From contig OX335644.1 of the NCBI GenBank assembly GCA_946894095.1, forward strand, positions 18,643,595-18,707,594: a stretch of DNA of 64,000 nt, written 5' to 3'. Shown in pieces: positions 49,301-61,300 of the stretch (the stretch's first letter is position 1; each line of letters opens with the position of its first letter). The notes below the pieces were generated by a model that saw only the letters and a list, made by a program, of their open reading frames with translations, was not told the DNA's origin and made no database searches. The DNA is from Incurvaria masculella (taxonomy: Eukaryota; Arthropoda; Insecta; Lepidoptera; Incurvariidae). A program made the position numbers and the translations under genes.

Positions 49301-52300
49301 ATTTCTTCTAATGCATCACACCCTTTAAATTAACAAGGCTACAATTGGCACCCGAACTGGTTTATTTTAATTTCCTATTTGTATATATTAATTATATTTA
49401 TTTTATTATGGTACGCCTCACTTGTTTTATACACTACAAATTAACTCTCCATTTCAGCCCTGACGGTAAGCAAATAGCGAATTAACAAAACTGAATATTA
49501 AATGTGTCAATAACGAGTTGTGTCCACCAACGTAATAGGTATATAGGTACTTACGCACGTTATTTCATTCTAGAATATCGAGTCTTGCAATAGCGCACGA
49601 AGGCGGTAACTCTCGCTCTTATAGGTGTGCACTGTTTCCTTAGGTTTTTAGGTCATCATATATTGGAAGCCGAGAGCAGAGCATATTCTTTGTCTTTCTC
49701 TCATTTCTTATAAATATAGCTTATAGCACGTTGCGCGTGGACAAATCGCGAGCACGTGAGCACGCGACCGGCCAGTCCCGCGATCCGGAACTTCTTGGGT
49801 TAGTATGAAACAACGAAATATAAAAAACTGAAATGTGCTGTTTCATTTAAGTGTATAATTTTATGTGTTCTTGATGCTTATGTATTGTGTGTGTAAATAA
49901 CGTGTGTGAAATTTTTTTTTCTTCTCGCTTTATTCTCTTGCGTTGAACACGTAGGTTATATTTGGAAGTCAGGTTAACTACGTGCTTATTGTTAATCACT
50001 CGTTAAAACAAACCTTAATCTGTAGTTATCAGGCTTTCGTCTCGTTCGATCTAGTCGCGTGTCGCGTTAACGGAAATTTACGTAATTTTTTTTTAACTCA
50101 TTTTAAGTAAGTTATTATAGGTACTACAAAATGGAAAGCCAGGACCATTCCGTGTGCATTGACATGCCAGAGGACCAATTAATGATGTATGACAATCAAT
50201 CCATAAATTCACAGTCGGAGGTTAATGTTGTAACACGTAGTGGTGGTGATTATGGACCCAGTTTTTTTTCCTTGGATAACGATTCCAACCAGTCATCTTC
50301 AAGTACCGTGGTAAAACCAGAAGGTCTCCACGAAAATTGTGTGTTCAACAAACATTACTACAACTTATCGTCCTGGAATCTAAAATATAGTGGTGAAACA
50401 GATGTACGTGAATTCATTGCCCGTGTCGAAGAGCTTACTTATGCGCGGAAATCTAACTATGACATCGTACTGAGATGTTTCATTGATTTGTTGTCGGGCA
50501 CTGCTTTGAAATGGTTCCGTACCGTGAGGGATGGAGTTACGAATTGGGACCAGCTTAAGAAAGCCTTGTTAGAGGAGTACGATAATATCGACTACGTTTT
50601 CGACACGGAATCCCGTATTCGCTCGTTAAAACAAAAACCTAACCAGAAGTTGTCAGATTTTGTAACAGATGTGAATGATTTGGCAAATAAAATCAAGGGT
50701 CAAATTTCCGATATCATGCTTTTCGAAATAATAAAACGAAATATGTTACCTAAGTACAATCAATGTCTGATTTACGGTACGATTAAAAATACTTGCGACC
50801 TTCTGGCGTATGGTAAGAAAATTGAACGTTTTAATAATGAGGCCCCCTTCAGTAATATCAAATCAGAGGTGTCCAAAGTTAACAGTTATATTCCTAAAGC
50901 CGAGACAGTGTCGACTTCAAACGCAAACGCTTGTCTCAAATGTAAAAATACGGGCCATTCTTTTAAAAACTGCCCGAATATTTTAATACCTATCTGCTTT
51001 GACTGCGGCAAGCTAAATGTCACGTCCAAAAATTGTCCCACATGTGCCGCGAAAGGTAACCAAAATTCGAGGTCTACGCCTCAGCCCCACTCTCGGTTCA
51101 CATCTCGTGCTGAAGCGTCACACCAACGCAGCGGACAACAATACCCGCCGTGGTATAACAATAATGCAGGCCAATTTAGTGTTAGGCAACAGAATCCTCC
51201 AACTTATATTAACAACGCCAACAATAACAATTTTAATGGCGGTCAATATCCTCGTTTTAGGCCAGTCTATTCAGGCCAATACAATAACTCTTACCGCCCT
51301 AGGGGTCAGCAATACCGACCTTATTTTCCGAACGCGAGTCACCCCCCGGCGACTCACTTTCACTCATCGAACTACGCCGATAGCGCGCGCGAGCTGCCGC
51401 ATAACAATATTCGAGCGATCGAGGCCCCCCCATCCCCCCCTCAATCTTCCGCTTCTCATACAAAAAACGGGTAAACGCACCGGCGACTTATACCTCCTCG
51501 GAAGAATGGCATGACTGGTTAAAATTTGTTCATGACTTTCCGAAAGTTAGCCCGGTGCTATCAAACCAACATGGCGATAGGAGGCCTTACGTTCATTTCA
51601 AGTTAAATAATAAGGATTTTACAGCTCTATTAGATAGTGGAGCCGAGATAAATGTGTTTGGTAATAATTCACATCTTGAAATACTGAATATGGGATATAC
51701 TTTAGACAAGTCCAAAATTTGTTCCGCCTCTACGGCAGACGGGACTAAACAATTTAGTCCAGGCTCAATCCATTGTAATATCGTGGTCGACGGCATTGAA
51801 ATTCCACTTACTTTTGAAGTTATTCCAGAAATTAAATCTGATTGCATTTTAGGCACAGAATTTTGGGAAAAGTCCGGTCTATCAAAAAAAATTTCCGGCT
51901 GTATAAATAAAAAAATCACTTTCCCCATTCCGTCAGAATTTCAGATTTCTTCATTAAACATTGATGGGGCCATTAAAAAAATTAAAGATATTATTTCCAG
52001 CTTAGATATCATTAAAAGTAAAATTTCTAGCTTTAACAGCCCCCGTTCGAGCAAACATTATAAGTTGTTGGATGAATCACTTACTAAGTTATTGTTAGCT
52101 TTGGACGACATTCCGTCTAATAATAACCCGGACATTAAGTCGGCCCGCAAAATAGCCGTCGCTTCTGTGCAAGAGTCAATAGATGTCTTAGAACGCAAAG
52201 CGTATCGGCCGAATTCTCCCCCGCCCACCCTCCCTACGTACGTGCCGCTCGCGTCGGTCGGTGAAACCAAGCCTTCTTCCGGAGCGCTCAATGCCACACA

Positions 52301-55300
52301 TCGCGCTCAGAGCGCACAGCCCCCGCATTCTGTTTCTAACGCGCAACAGCTGCATTCTATTTCTAACTCGAGTAATTGTAAACTTTCTCCAGATGAACAA
52401 TTAATATTAAATAAAACGATAGAAAAGTTTGAGTCCATATCTTTTGAAAAATGTGGCCTAGGTCGAACGCATCTTCTTGAATATGAAATTGATACGGAAG
52501 GTCCTCCAATCAAACAAAGGTTCTATCGCATGTCACCCTACAAACAAAAGTTAGTGGACCAATTAATAGATGAAATGATAGACTTGGATGTTCTGGAACC
52601 ATCATCGTCACCCTGGGCCAGTCCTGTGTTAGTAGTACCCAAGAAGGACAACTCCTTCCGCCTTTGCATGGACTCTCGTAAACTAAACGCTGTTACAAAA
52701 AAATGTAGTTATCCTCTCCCTCGCATAGATAACATTCTTGATAATTTAAAGGACGCAAAATATATTTCTTCCATTGACTTATCTAAGGCATTTCTTCAGC
52801 TCCCTCTGGCAGAATCGGCTAAGGAAAAGACAGCGATTATCTCACAGGGCCGAGGCTTATTACAATTTAAGGTGGTCCCTTTTGGGCTATCTAACGCACC
52901 CCAGAATTTACAGCGCCTGGTCGATGCGTTACTACCAGGTGCAGAATTCGATGACCATGTGTTCGGTTATCTAGACGACCTAATTATAATTTCCAACAAT
53001 TTTGCAGACCATATTTCTTACCTTGACAAAGTTTACGAACGTTTACATTTCGCTAACCTAACAGTTAACCTAAAGAAGTGTGAATTTCTAAAATCTGAGC
53101 TGAAATATCTTGGTTACGTCATAAACGAGTTCGGCTTAAAGACTGACCCAGCCAAAGTGGAGGCAGTGAAAAACTTTCCAACACCCAAATGTGTCAAAGA
53201 TGTACGCAGTTTCTTAGGACTAGCTTCCTACTACCGCCGTTTCATCAAGAATTTCTCTACTATTGCGGCGCCCCTGTCCAATCTCACAAGTTCCATCTCT
53301 GAAAAATATTCAAAATTTAATTGGACACCTGAGGCAGAGGCAGCCTTCGTAAAATTAAAATCCGCCCTCACTTCAGCCCCAGTTTTATGTGTTCCCAATT
53401 TTGAAGCCCCCTTTTTCCTCCACTGTGATGCAAGTTTAGTGGGAATTGGTTCAGCAGTTGTACAAAAGGACGCAAATTTTCAGGAACACCCCGTAGCTTA
53501 CTATTCGAGAACGCTAACAAAACAAGAGCAAGGTTTTTCTACCACCGAAAGGGAATTACTTAGTATTGTGGAAGCTACCACACATTTTAGACATTACCTA
53601 GAAGGAACTCATTTCACGATTGTGACTGACCATGAAAGCTTGAAATGGTTATATAAACTCGAGAACCCCACGGGCAGGCTCGCCCGTTGGTCTACTAGGC
53701 TCTCGCAATTCTCCTTTGATATCGTCCACAAGAAAGGCAAACTCCATGTTGTCCCGGACGCGTTGTCACGTATTAAGATCGAAAGTGTAAACTCATCCAA
53801 CCCAAACGTTCCTATAACTGATGAGTGGTTTTTGAAAATAAAAAATAGTATACAAAAATCACCCGCTAGTTACCCGAACTTTAGGTTGGAAGACGATAAG
53901 CTCTTTCGTTTTTGCAAACCTAAATTCAATCTTTTAAATTCATTTTCATGGAAAGAAGTTATTCCCGCTGACCATATTAAACAGCTAGTAACTGCTACTC
54001 ACGAGAGCCCTCTATCGGCACACCTTGGCCCATTTAAATGTTTTAAAAAGTTACAACTGAATTATTACTGGCCCAACATGTTTCCTTCAATCAAATCAAT
54101 CTTAAGTTCGTGTGAAGTTTGTTTGGCATTTAAAGCTAATAATCAGCTACCCCATGGTAAAATGTTATTTCAGAAGAAGGTCTACGCTCCAATGCAAACA
54201 TTAAGTTGCGATCTCATTGGTCCTCTGCCGAGGTCTTATTCAGGACACGCATACTTGCTTACTGTAGTTGACATTTTCTCCAAATTTGTATGGTTATGCC
54301 CACTTAGAAAAGCCAATAGTAAGTCAATAATTAAATTCATTGAAAATGAGATTTTCCTAGTCTATGGCGTGCCATATTGTATGATAAGTGATAATGGCGT
54401 GCAGTTCGTCTCTAACGAGTTTCAGGCACTTTTAAAAAGGTATAATATCCCTAAATTTTTCAAAAATTGTGTCTATTTCCCACAAAACAATCCAGTGGAA
54501 AGACACAATCGTACCATTGAATTAGCCATTGCTTCTTATGTTGAGACAGACCATAGAAACTGGACTAAAAATTTACCTAAGATTCAGGCAGCTTTAAATA
54601 GCCATGTCAGCTTAGCCCATGGGTTTTCACCCAATTTTGTAATGACAGGTAGAGAACTCATCTTCGATGGTCGATTCCATAAATTTGCAGATTTCACTAA
54701 ATTAGAGGAGTTAATTATCGATGGTCGCGACGAATGGACCACTAGCTTAAAATCATTGGCAAGCGTTTTTCATCAAATCCAAGCGAACCTGACTCAAGCA
54801 TATCAAGCTAATGCCAAACGCTACAACCTTCGTCGTTCAGTGATACATTTCAATGTAGGTGACATAGTCTGGCGTCGATCCCATGTTCAATCGGACGCCG
54901 CTAAATTCTTTTCAAATAAATTAGCCCCTCGTTTTATTAAATCTGTGGTCCTTGAGAAAAAATCTGAAAATACATACATTTTGGGCAACATGGATGGTTC
55001 CAAGGCAGGCCTAATACATGTGAGTGATATTATTAAATACTAAAAAAAAAAATTAATTAAAACTTTTGTTGAACTGGTTTGCATTTCTTTGATATATTTG
55101 GTCATAAATTTAAACAATAACTTTAAGTAACAATAAGTTACAAAATTTTTAAATGGTTAAATTCTCTATTAAATTGTATCTTGTGTCACATGCCCTAAAA
55201 AGGAGCCAGGTGTCAAGGGATACATGGATGACGGTAATTCTTGGAGAAGTTTTTTTAGTAAAACAAGCTATACTCCAATAGTTAGGTTAGGGTCAGTCGT

Positions 55301-58300
55301 GCGCGGTTGTTTTTTTGGAATATTTTTCGAACGCACGTTAATATCTAAAGCCTTATTGAAAAAATATCCCGTGAACGGTATTGGCAAGGGAATTCACGTT
55401 AATAAATAAAAAGCCCTATCCTTGCTCACGGACGGTTACGTGGGAATCCGTGTTATAAATCTAAGCCTTATCCCGCATCTAGGTGTTCGGTCACAAATCA
55501 TGCCGACACACTACCTAGGTTAGATTCGTTTTGGTATGTTTATTTAAGTTTTAGTATATGTCTTGTTCTTGGAAAATTTTGTCTTTGGAAAAAAAATATA
55601 TTTTGTCTTTTAAAAAAAAATGTGCTTGTGTCACAATGTACTATTGGGTACACGTGTGTCCTGGGCGATATGGAACGCGGTCGAGTTAACGTTCTTTGTT
55701 ATAAATTAAAGCCTTATCGACTCACCGGTGCGCGGTTTTTTATGGTATTTTTGAAACGCACGTTAAACGCCCAAGCCTTATTCAAAATATCCCGCAGGAC
55801 GGTTGGTTGAGAATCCTGCGTAGCAAAAATAAAGCCTTATCTCTCAAACTTATGTGTACGGTCACTCTTGTGTCGTCACAGCTGGAGGCGGTTGTAGAAC
55901 CTCCATATAAATATAAGCCTTATCTACACTCCACATTGTTCGAATCCGTTAAAATCAGTTCGACAAATTCTTAGTTAGGTTAGGGTCTTTCACAGACGTC
56001 CGCGAAGCAAACCAGCCTCGCGTTCGTCGGGTTTTTTTTTTCTTCTCTCTCTTTCTTTTACCTCCACCTCACTTAACCTCACCCCTCACCCTATTCCCTA
56101 GCAAGCTTGCGCCCTCCCACCCTAACACCAACCACCTTACCCAACCCAGTATGATAGATAATTTAAAAGAAAGGATACGACAGGATAAGTGAATGATGAT
56201 GTAAGCAAGTGGTTCCTACCCTTTTCCCCATATCTGTCCTCTGTCACTAGTAAGTGGTCTCAACCGAGTCACTTACGTAGACAAGGCATACAGCGCATTC
56301 ACCGCGCTTTATTTTATGTTAGTTCTTTTGGTTATTCTCTATTTTTTTTTTCTCTTTTCTTTTTTTTTCTTTTAACAGCTATAGTGTACTGTAACGGGCA
56401 ACACGTCGCGTCAGACACGTTCAGCTGAAAACACATAATGGTGTATTTCGTGATAGATGCCGCCTCCCATGAGGGGGGCAAAATTCTATAGAATCTCTAG
56501 GTGCAGGCCATACCCCATTTAACGCTTCTCGACAGGCGGTGTACTAGGCACCTACCTAGGGCCAAGATGAGACACGAGACAGTTCGCGTGTCTTGATCTG
56601 AAGGGGTTTTACGAGTTCTCACTCTGAGGCTCACCAATTACAACCAGTTTTTTATGTTAAGTCGGCATAATAAGACTGGTTGGGTTGCATTATTTAGTTT
56701 TAAGTTCCAAACAACCATACCCTCCCAACACATGTTCTCTGTACATACCTGTATATAAAATACTTATAAGTCGTATTTAGATAAAATTTACTCTAGGTAA
56801 GAACAAGGATATGACATTTATAAAGCGTCCCTTATAAAAAGGCACTTATTATTTTGGATTTTGAGCGTCTACGGGTTAAATGTTAATGACGTTTCCCATA
56901 GGATTCTATTCGGTTAATGTAAACCATTTTGAAGACTGCTGAGTCTTATTTGCCAAATCATTTCATGTGTCTCAAAACGCGTTCGTGAGTGTTGGTAAAA
57001 CTTTCGTATTAATTGTACAATTGTAAATATTGCTAATTTTAGTTTAAACTTAAAATTAATTTATAGGCGCACAATAGCGACCAATAAGAGTAGGAACTCT
57101 AAATAAATATGGCATAGTGAGCCACTGAACATATAAACTCTCGGAAAGACAAAATTAAACACGGATTTTGAGAAAATTCAAATTGTATTAAGATATAAAC
57201 ATGCTAATTATATAAATACAATTAAAATACTTAAGCGTAGGTACTTAGTTAGTTAGTTAGTTCGCGTTCAGAGTGACACATCTTAAGTAGGATGTCGCTA
57301 GACACATTATAGTATTTAGAAAGTATACGGAATGTTAGAAATATAATGTCCGGAACACACAGTGGTTCCTACTATCGCTTTAATAATGCTGGTGGACACA
57401 ACTTCGCTTAATAATGTTTTCTCATACTTGTCTTAATCCTTATTATTGAAAATACACTCAAGGACAAAACTTCCTTTATTGATGTTTTTTTTTCTTAAAT
57501 TATTTGTCTTAATTCTTATTATCGAAAGTACACTCATAGATACAACTTCTTTAGTGATGTTTATTTTTATACGTATCTCAATTTTCCTTATTATTGAAAG
57601 TACACTCAAGGACACAACTTGTTCTCTTTATGCCTTGCTTTTCTTGTTTTTATTTAAAAAAAAAAGACATTCATGAATATAATTTCGGCTAGTAATGTTT
57701 CTTCTCATACTCGTCTTATACTTTTTATTAATAATGAAAGTCAACTTAAAGGATATAAGTCATTGGGCTGTGGCTTCCATAGGATTGTAAATATGTGTTA
57801 GCTTGTACATGTGTGTAAATATTTTACTGATTGATAAAAATGTTACTTATATGTTAATGTCATAACACTGTGTTCGATATTAATTCTATTTCTGTTGTCA
57901 TTTAGATGTTTTAGCATTCCATTGGGCTTGGCTTATAGTATTGTAAACCTGTTGAATGTCTAGAAATTTAAAACAGTTTTGCCAATCGATATCACATTGA
58001 TGTAAAGATTATCATTAGTAACATTTTGGTTAGCTTCAGTATTAATTATTACTTTTGCACTGTCAATTATAGTTCAGCAATTAATGTTATAGTCACTGTG
58101 ACATTCTGGTCACTTTGTTAAATGTCTAGGGTACTTAAATTCTTTTTTTTTTTGCTTGTTTTTTTTTTGTTTTTTAAGTAACCGGGTATTGTAGCGTCCG
58201 CCGCGCCGCCTTATGACGTAACGATACCAGGGGCGAGATTATCTTTTTGCATTGAGTGCGAGACAAGGACGCAACGGCATCGCTCCCAGCAAGGTGCGAG

Positions 58301-61300
58301 CGAGATGCTGCACCGGATCTCGGCACTGGTGCACAAACAGCGCCGTTTGAGTTAAATTCGTTAGACACAAGACAAGGACGCAACAGCAGCGCTCCCAGCA
58401 AGGTGCAAGCGAGATGCTGCACCGGATCTCGCCACTGGGGCCTTAGCGACGCCGATTGGGAATGTCGAAACACGCGGCAATCCTCCGCCGCGCCGCCCGC
58501 GGGACACGGGCAGAAGCGGGCAGCACCTTGAGACGCACGGTCGCGCCACGTGCTCCGACGAGTGCGGGTCCCGAGGCCGCGGAGTCAGGCGACATGAAAA
58601 AAATGTGAAAACTTTCGCTCCCAAAAGTTGGTTGAGCTGTCCGCGTACCACCCTTCGCGAATATCGGTGCGCCCGCCGTGCCGCCGTGTTCCGTATCCGT
58701 GTGAGCAGCCGGGCGTGATCTACTTCGAGGCCACACCCACGCCTTCCGATGTCTTCAGCCCGTGGACCAGCAGCCACAGCTTCCGCCGTGCCCTGTCACA
58801 GTCGCCGGTCCGACATCTTCAACACGTAGACCCACCACCACAGCGTCGCCGTACGCCTGCTGGATCCCCGCACGGTACCTATACTCTAACGCCAGCCCCC
58901 CCCGGAGAAATCTACGATGAAACCGCAAAGAGCGTCTATCAGGACCACCCATTGAAGCAGGACACCGCCCATTCGACTACGCACGACCTCGGACCCACCC
59001 CGAGCTCCCGGCATGGAACCCCGGCCATTTGGATATTAGGTTAGGCTAAGGCCGTGTTAGAACACCGCCTTGATTGTTAATTATTTATAGTCTTCTTTGT
59101 GCTTCTAAATATAGGCTATTTTAGGTAGATGGTTAGATCGCCACAGCCCAATTTTCTTAATTTGTAGGTGTCTTAAATAGGACAATGCCAGGGTGTATTT
59201 TTGATTGTCTGTTTGTGTTTTGTGCCTCAAATGGTCTATAATTTATTACATCTTTTTTTGTACCTACTGTAGTCTGTTAATTCGCTATTCATCGATTCCC
59301 TACAAATTCACCCATTCCCAACCTGTGAACAGCCTCCCCCACACGCTGCAGAGCTGCCACCAAGTACATTCATGAGATCCCTCCTCTACACATCACACTT
59401 TATACACCGGCGTAACCACCTGGATATCTTGTAGCCTAATTAGATTACAACGAACCAATCCCTGGGCCCTTGAAACCCTATATATGTCTGTCGGTCTGTC
59501 CGTGGCAACCACTCCTACTTACTCATTTCTTCTAATGCATCACACCCTTTAAATTAACAAGGCTACACGCCGTACATAGAGGAGGCGCTGCAGGAGCACT
59601 GGCTGCTCGGCTACCTGGAGTTGCTGCAGCGCCACAAGCTGTGGAACCTCTGCACAGAGGTACGTTGCCACCTCTCTGCACTCTAGTGCAACTGTTGGCT
59701 GCAGGAGCGACCTGGCGCCGTACGCCGAGGAGGTGCTGCAGGAGCGTTGGCTGCTCGGCTGTGGAACCTCTGCACAGAGGTACCTTTCCACCTCTCTGCA
59801 CTCTAATAATAATAATAATAAAAAATTAAATTATTTATTTTCCCACACAACAGTACAATAATTGGTAAACAGTGACAAATACAATTAAAAAGAAAAACAG
59901 TAGTGGGAACCAAGTAAAGAAATATCAATCATGCGATGTGTGATGTGTGAAAAATGGCTGTGGCTCAAGTGGATGTCAGCAAGGGCGAACCTGCTGGCCG
60001 CTTGTCTTCTGCTCCAGTTCCTTTCCGCTTCCTTTTCTCTAGTGCAACTGTTGGATGCAGGAGCGACCTGGCGCCGAACACTGTCTGCTCGGCTATCTGG
60101 AGCTCCTGCAGTGCCACAGGACCTCAAATGTCTGTATATGTCTCTCTGTATGACGCCACTTTTGAATTTATAGGCAACCTGGCCCCAGGAATCGAGGAGT
60201 TTTAAATACACCTACTCAGAAATTATGAAACTTCATTCAATCTTGTTGGTTTAAGTTGTCCCTTTGTTACTTCATTAAGTACACAAATGTACCCTACCTC
60301 TTTCCTGGTTAAAAAAAATTTTAGTCAAAGGAATTTGATGGGGTGCGTAAAGTTTGGAAAATGACCAAATACTTAAGATTATTAGATAAGGCTGACCGGA
60401 AAGTATTTCTGCAGATAATTCGTTGGTCGTGGGTGGGCAGCGTGTGGCAGCTGTCGCAGCAGTCGACATCGGTGCACGTAGCTTGCGGGCGCTGCGGGCG
60501 GCGGCTGCCCCGCGCCGGCCATGCGCCCTGCGACCGCTGCCAGGCGCAGCCCGCGCTCTGCGCCGTCTGCCACCAGGTGAGCCTCCCGCCGACTGAGGGC
60601 ACTACTGTCGGCACATCTAGCCACTAATGTTGCTTGTCCGGTGTTAGATGGTGCGCCGGCTGTTCGCGTGGTGCCAAGGAGGCGTGCACGGCGGCCACCT
60701 GCAGCACATGCAGCGCTGGATAGAGACAGGCAGTGTCCAGCCGGCTAGGGGCACTACTTGCTTATCCAGTGTCAGTTGGTTCGCGGGCTGTTCGCATGGT
60801 CTCAGGGATGTGCGCACGGCGGCAACCTGCCGCACATGCAGCGCTGGATAGAGACACAAGCAGTGTCCTGCCGGCTAGGGGCACTACTGTCGACACACGT
60901 AGCCACTAATGTTGCTTGTCCGGTGTCAGGTGGTTCGCGGGATGTTCGCGTGGTGTCAGTGATGCGCTCACGGCGGCCACCTGCAGCACATGCAGCGCTG
61001 GATAGAGACACAAGCAGTGTCCTGCTAGCTAGGGGCACTACTGTCGACACACGTAGCCCCTAATGTTGCTTGTCCGGTGTCAGGTGGTTCGCGGACTGTT
61101 CGCGTGGTGCCAAGGATGCGCGCACGGCGACCACCTGTAGAACATGCAGCGCTGGATGGAGACACACAAGTTGTGTCCGGCCGGCTGGGGGCACTTCTGT
61201 CTACACACGTAGCCACTAATGTTGCTTGTCCGGTGTCAGGTGGTGCGTGCGCTGTTCGTATGGTGCCAGGGATGCGCGCACGGCGGCCACCTGCAGCACA

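Larger units (their letters stand above)
47966..59567 (+). mobile_element. Complete Ty3/Gypsy-type LTR retrotransposon, 11.6 kb
   Basis: It has 1,378-bp LTRs starting TGTAG and ending CTACA, and the 4-bp target duplication CGCC (47962-47965 and 59568-59571). Removing the element restores the exon-15 unit exactly (ctggCGCCgtacatag). Order: 5' LTR, PBS at 49346, about 0.8-kb leader, gag, pol in the -1 frame (protease, RT, RNase H, integrase), then a 3.1-kb 3' untranslated region without env and the 3' LTR. The RT-RNase H-integrase order defines Ty3/Gypsy. Long LTRs, a tRNA-Lys-like PBS and a 4-bp duplication recall the Osvaldo clade, which is an inference. Intact ORFs and LTRs with no visible differences indicate a very young insertion. 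Confidence 0.95.

Noticed and set aside
47966..49343. LTRs as solo or unrelated repeats
   Set aside because: Matching target duplication, PBS and complete internal region show one intact element.
55044..58189. An env gene downstream of pol
   Set aside because: No ORF over about 80 codons, no signal peptide or fusion-type motif; the region is non-coding with structured repeats.
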